Shown here: piece by piece, positions 60,882-64,000 of the stretch
Layout: each line of letters opens with the position of its first letter
How positions within the stretch are numbered: the stretch's first letter is position 1
NCBI GenBank assembly: GCA_963931615.1
Contig: OZ007032.1
Span: 2,666,001 to 2,730,000, forward strand
DNA length: 64,000 bases
Direction of reading: 5' to 3'
DNA from: Coprenecus sp902388455
Lineage (GTDB): Bacteria; Bacteroidota; Bacteroidia; Bacteroidales; UBA932
Position numbers and translations under genes: made by a program
The notes under the pieces: model-generated
The model's database searches: none
What the model was told of the DNA's origin: nothing
The model's input: only the letters and a program-made list of their open reading frames with translations

Positions 60882-60889
60882 CAAAAATA
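60882..60889 (-). promoter_or_regulatory. -7 promoter element of feoAB
   Basis: TATTTTTG on the minus strand, 25 nt before the feoAB ATG. Confidence 0.55.
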
Positions 60890-60910
60890 CCACTCTTTCC
60901 TGACAGAGAC

Positions 60911-60930
60911 AATACCAACAGTTAGGTATT
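60911..60930. promoter_or_regulatory. AATACC-N8-GGTATT palindrome before feoAB
   Basis: AATACC (60911-60916) and GGTATT (60925-60930) form an inverted repeat 21 nt upstream of the -7 element, at the -33 position. A further AATACC lies at 60886. The regulator is unknown; I do not recognise a Fur or FNR consensus. Confidence 0.45.
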
Positions 60931-60946
60931 TTCACCCCACTACGGA

Positions 60947-60987
60947 CAAAAAAGAAGGGAGGCCGGCGAATCACTCCGCAGCCTCCC
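60947..60987 (-). terminator. intrinsic terminator of the beta-helix lipoprotein gene
   Basis: Arms GGGAGGC (60957-60963) and GCCTCCC (60981-60987). Read leftward the stem is followed by TTCTTTTTT. Confidence 0.75.
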
Positions 60988-61027
60988 CGTGAAAAACAGG
61001 TATGACAGCTTCGAAAAGCAGTTTGGG

Positions 61028-62227
61028 TTATTTGGTCCAGCCTGCCATCCAGTTGTTGTCGGCGGAGATGGCTCCGGCGAAGGAGGCAGACTCGAAGAAT
61101 GAATCGATGGTGCTGGCGTCAAGGTCTCCGGCAATCGTTCCGAAGAAGTTGTCGGTCAGACTGAAGGTGTAGTTCACCTGGTTGTGGTTGGCCTCGGCGA
61201 GGAACATGTCCTGGGTGTAGAGGACATCGTCGCTGTCGCTGGATACGCCGTTGGAGAGGTATACGTGCTTGAGTACGGAGGTGCCGTCAACGAGAGCTTC
61301 CTCAGTGTGGGTGGTCTCTGTTGTCAGGGCGCGGGGTTTTCCGGTTACGATAGCATTGTAGAGCTCGACCTCTGTGCCGGCGCGGAGACGGATACCGCGT
61401 TTGTTCTCATCGGAGTTGTTGCCTACGAGGGTTACGTTTGCAAGAACGGGGTGGGAGATAGGTGCGGCCACGTTGTCGTTGTCGTTGTTGTCGCACTCCA
61501 TGAGGGCGTCGCACTCAGCGGAGATCTGATGGGCTACCATGAACTGGCCCTTTCCGCTCCATCCCTCGGTCCAGTCGAAGGAGTCGTCGGTGTTGTCGGT
61601 GGATACGAGGTATTTCACGTTCACTGTGCCGCCGAACCACTCGAATCCGTCGTCGGAGCCGCCGTAGGCCTGGAGATGGTTCACTGTGGTACCGTCACCC
61701 ACGCCGTAGAAGGTGAAGCCGTTGGCCTCTTTCTCCTCGGAGAAGGCATATCCGCCGTACTCTACGCGGACGTACTGGAGAGTACCGGAGTTGTCGTGGG
61801 CATCGTTTCCGCCGTAGGAGGCGTCACCGATCTCGGACTTGGCACCGGTACCGGCGTTGATGGGGGCCTTGCCGCAGATGTGGAGACCGCCCCATGCACC
61901 GGCCTCTTTACGTGTTGAGGTCATCACGATGGGATCATCGGCTGTGCCGCGGGCGTCAATCATTGCGCCCTGCTCTATGAGGATGTAGTCTACCTGGTCG
62001 TCATCCTGGGCAATGATGGTCACGCCGGGCTCTATGGTCAGGGTGGCCCCTGCTTTTACATGCAGGCCTCCGGTGAGTGTGTAGGTGTTTCCGGCTTCGA
62101 GGGTTCTGTCTTCGGTGATGTCGCCGATGAGGTCTACCTCGGGATCAATAACTTCAGGGTTCTTCTTTTCGCAGGATACAGCCACCATAGCTGCTCCGAG
62201 GGCGAGAATGAAAAGTTTTTTGTTCAT
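61028..62227 (-). CDS. right-handed beta-helix lipoprotein, TonB-receptor partner
   Basis: A 399-residue lipoprotein (Cys19, VAVSCEKKNPE, with an acidic stretch after the Cys that may direct it to the surface). The mature part repeats short parallel-beta coils with Gly/Asp turns (LHVKAGATLTIEPGVTIIAQ, IVMTSTRKEAGAWGGLHICGKAPIN, VEYGGYAF). The family is common beside TonB-dependent receptors in Bacteroidota; its job is unknown, perhaps ligand capture. It follows the receptor gene by 39 nt on the same strand and has a terminator. Confidence 0.78.
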   Translation of the reverse strand: MNKKLFILALGAAMVAVSCEKKNPEVIDPEVDLIGDITEDRTLEAGNTYTLTGGLHVKAGATLTIEPGVTIIAQDDDQVDYILIEQGAMIDARGTADDPIVMTSTRKEAGAWGGLHICGKAPINAGTGAKSEIGDASYGGNDAHDNSGTLQYVRVEYGGYAFSEEKEANGFTFYGVGDGTTVNHLQAYGGSDDGFEWFGGTVNVKYLVSTDNTDDSFDWTEGWSGKGQFMVAHQISAECDALMECDNNDNDNVAAPISHPVLANVTLVGNNSDENKRGIRLRAGTEVELYNAIVTGKPRALTTETTHTEEALVDGTSVLKHVYLSNGVSSDSDDVLYTQDMFLAEANHNQVNYTFSLTDNFFGTIAGDLDASTIDSFFESASFAGAISADNNWMAGWTK

Positions 62228-62266
62228 TTTTAAAAGATTTAGAAATGTTTATAAATTTTAATTTTT

Positions 62267-64000
62267 TTAAAAATCAAGTTTAACTCCCAGTCCTATGCCT
62301 CTGCCGAGCCTGTAGCTCTCGGTCAGCATCTCTGTGCCGAGGTCGGGTACGTTCTGGGTGAAGCGGTATTCAGAGTCGAGCAGGTTGGTCAGGGAGAGGT
62401 CTATACTCCAGAGCTTGTTGATGCGGTATGTGATGTTGGCATCGAGGGAATGGATGGGGGCCTGCATGATGTTGCCGAGTCCGTAGATACCTACTGCCTG
62501 GATGCGGGGGCCCTGGACGTTGTAGAGCAGGGAGACGGACAGGGAAGACTCCTTGCCGAACTCGGGTGCGTAGGTGATGAAGGCGTTGCCCAGGTAGGGG
62601 GAGGCTCCCTGGAGGGCCCTGCGGCTGTCGGTGTAGATACCGCCGTTGGCCAGGAGGGTTACGTCGGTGTACATCAGGGAGATGTTGCCGCCTACGGTAA
62701 AGTATCTGAAGGGCTGGGTGCGGAACTCGGCCTCGAGACCGGCGGCCATACCCTGCTCGGCGTTCCTGAAGGTGTGTACGATGGCTCCGCCGGAGGTCTC
62801 CTGTACGCGCTCGATGGGGTCTTTCAGGATCTTGTAGTAGACACCTACCGAGAACATGTGCTTGTTGTTGGTGGTGAAGTACTCGTACTTGAGGTCGAAG
62901 TTGTAGTTGTAGCCGTTGGTCAGCTGGTCGTTACCGCGGAGCTCGGCGCTTCCGTAAGACTCCTTGTAGAGGAAGGGGGCCATCTCGATGAACGAGGGGC
63001 GGGTTACTGTGATGGAGGAGGCGAAGCGGAGGGTGTGCCTGTTGTTGAGGGTGTACTTGATGTTGAGGGCGGGGAAGAAGTCACCTTTGTTGAGGCGTGA
63101 GATGCTCTCGCGGGATGCATCGTTCCAGTAGCGTACCCACTGCTGTGAGTATTCGTAACGGACTCCGAGGCCGAGGAGAAGGTTCTCGAGAGGATAGTAT
63201 TCCACTTCGGCGAATCCGGCCAGGATACGGTGCCCGGCGTAGTAGTTGTTCTTGGGCTGGGCGTCCCTGTCGATGGTGATGAGGCCGTCGGCTATGCTCT
63301 GGGAGTTGAGGAAGGAGGAAGGGGTGTAGATGTCGTTGATGATGGGATTGATATCGGTCAGGTTGTAGTAGAACCTCATTGAATTGTAGTCGCGGACCTT
63401 ATCCTTGTATGCGGCTCCGAAAATCAGGCGGCTCTGCTCGCCGAAGTGGAAGGTGGGCTTGATCTCGCCTACGATTTCCTGCTCTGAGAGCTCTCCGAAG
63501 TAGCGCATGGTCTCCTGGCGGTTGAGCTTGAAGAGGGACAGGCTGCCGTCCTCGCCCTTGCGGTACATTACCTGGCGGCGGTCAGGCTCGTTGCTGTCGG
63601 TCATGCCGTAGGATACTTTCCAGTCCATATCCCAGCTGGGATGCAGGGTATGGGTACCTCCGAGCTGAGTGTTCCACAGAGAGTAGGAATGTGCTATGGA
63701 GTTGCTTCCCAGGAGCATGTTGTCCTCAGCGTCGTATCCGTCACGGAGCTTGTAGTCCTCCATGGCGTTCTTGGCGTAGAGGGTGGTCAGTCTGATTTTG
63801 TCTCCGCTCTGGAAGAGGTAGTTGAGGCTCAGGAGGCCGGTCACATCGAGGCTGTGCTCATAGGCGTTGTAGGTGAACTCGTCCATGTGCTGGCCCTGTG
63901 TGTTGATGTTGGTGATGTAGGCGTCGTAGATGTTCTGGCTGCCGGAGGATATGGATGCGGAGGCCAGGAGGCTGAGTTCGTCCCCGTTTCTAAGGCCGAA
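62267..64000 (-). CDS. TonB-dependent receptor (C-terminal part)
   Basis: The last 577 codons of an outer-membrane receptor that runs off the right edge; the frame is open to the window end. Barrel strands are plain (LNYLFQSGDKIRLTTLYAKN, LGLGVRYEYSQQWVRYW, TLRFASSITVTRPSFIEMAPF) and the C-terminus ends in GLGVKLDF, the usual barrel terminator. It lacks the SusC-type ending, and its partner is a beta-helix lipoprotein rather than SusD. The substrate is unknown; nearby feoAB makes iron possible, but no direct sign is seen. Confidence 0.88.
   Translation of the reverse strand, partial: FGLRNGDELSLLASASISSGSQNIYDAYITNINTQGQHMDEFTYNAYEHSLDVTGLLSLNYLFQSGDKIRLTTLYAKNAMEDYKLRDGYDAEDNMLLGSNSIAHSYSLWNTQLGGTHTLHPSWDMDWKVSYGMTDSNEPDRRQVMYRKGEDGSLSLFKLNRQETMRYFGELSEQEIVGEIKPTFHFGEQSRLIFGAAYKDKVRDYNSMRFYYNLTDINPIINDIYTPSSFLNSQSIADGLITIDRDAQPKNNYYAGHRILAGFAEVEYYPLENLLLGLGVRYEYSQQWVRYWNDASRESISRLNKGDFFPALNIKYTLNNRHTLRFASSITVTRPSFIEMAPFLYKESYGSAELRGNDQLTNGYNYNFDLKYEYFTTNNKHMFSVGVYYKILKDPIERVQETSGGAIVHTFRNAEQGMAAGLEAEFRTQPFRYFTVGGNISLMYTDVTLLANGGIYTDSRRALQGASPYLGNAFITYAPEFGKESSLSVSLLYNVQGPRIQAVGIYGLGNIMQAPIHSLDANITYRINKLWSIDLSLTNLLDSEYRFTQNVPDLGTEMLTESYRLGRGIGLGVKLDF

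Overview
This window is a piece of a Bacteroidota chromosome, most likely order Bacteroidales and gut-type. The evidence is a SusC/SusD pair behind an ECF sigma/FecR pair, an S46 dipeptidyl-peptidase, lipoprotein beta-propellers, a second EF-G-like protein, a FeoA-FeoB fusion, and many promoters with the Bacteroidota -7 element TAnnTTTG instead of a -10/-35 pair. I cannot assign a genus. Coding density is high. I see no tRNA, rRNA, CRISPR array, transposase or prophage.

Left part (1-20.3 kb). A partial HAD phosphatase is followed by a small lipoprotein and a radical SAM/SPASM enzyme (an rSAM/lipoprotein pair of unknown function), a secreted debranching-type glycosidase, a CE1-type esterase, glycerate kinase, a DPP7-type S46 peptidase and an Mrp/ApbC ATPase. 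Next comes an uptake locus reading ECF sigma - FecR - SusC - SusD - TlpA-like lipoprotein - DsbD. It has no glycosidase but two thiol-redox proteins, and a 26-bp palindrome lies just before susC. Iron superoxide dismutase follows on the other strand.

Middle (20.3-44 kb). This part holds an EamA transporter, a class II Fic protein under an unusually symmetrical four-half-site operator, aspS and yqeY, then three paralogous 6-bladed beta-propeller lipoproteins with an SDR oxidoreductase among them. A phosphate operon (PiT transporter with PhoU-like tail, PhoB-like regulator, soluble PhoR-like kinase) sits behind 11-bp-phased repeats that look like a Pho box. Next are rnhB and an XRE regulator, divergent from an unannotated 59-codon gene; two matched 15-bp palindromes lie at the two divergent promoters. 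An EF-G paralog lacking the catalytic His is followed by a six-gene leftward operon: split transketolase, ECF sigma, putative anti-sigma, Spy/CpxP-like periplasmic protein and LolD.

Right part (42-64 kb). LepA is followed by ppk1-ppx, again with Pho-box-like repeats upstream, which suggests one phosphate regulon joins uptake and polyphosphate storage. Then come a TPR/OmpA-like lipoprotein; the cluster sigma-54 activator - LptE - hypothetical - SecG; a PspC-PadR-PspC module; a P-loop ATPase/nuclease-like protein with a duplicated palindromic promoter; an outer-membrane barrel; a hemerythrin/RIC-like protein overlapping a LuxR-type regulator; FeoAB; and a beta-helix lipoprotein with a partial TonB-dependent receptor.

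The most interesting signals are regulatory: the nested Fic operator, the promoter-embedded tandem palindrome of the ATPase, the twin operators around the 59-codon gene, and the shared Pho-box-like repeats.
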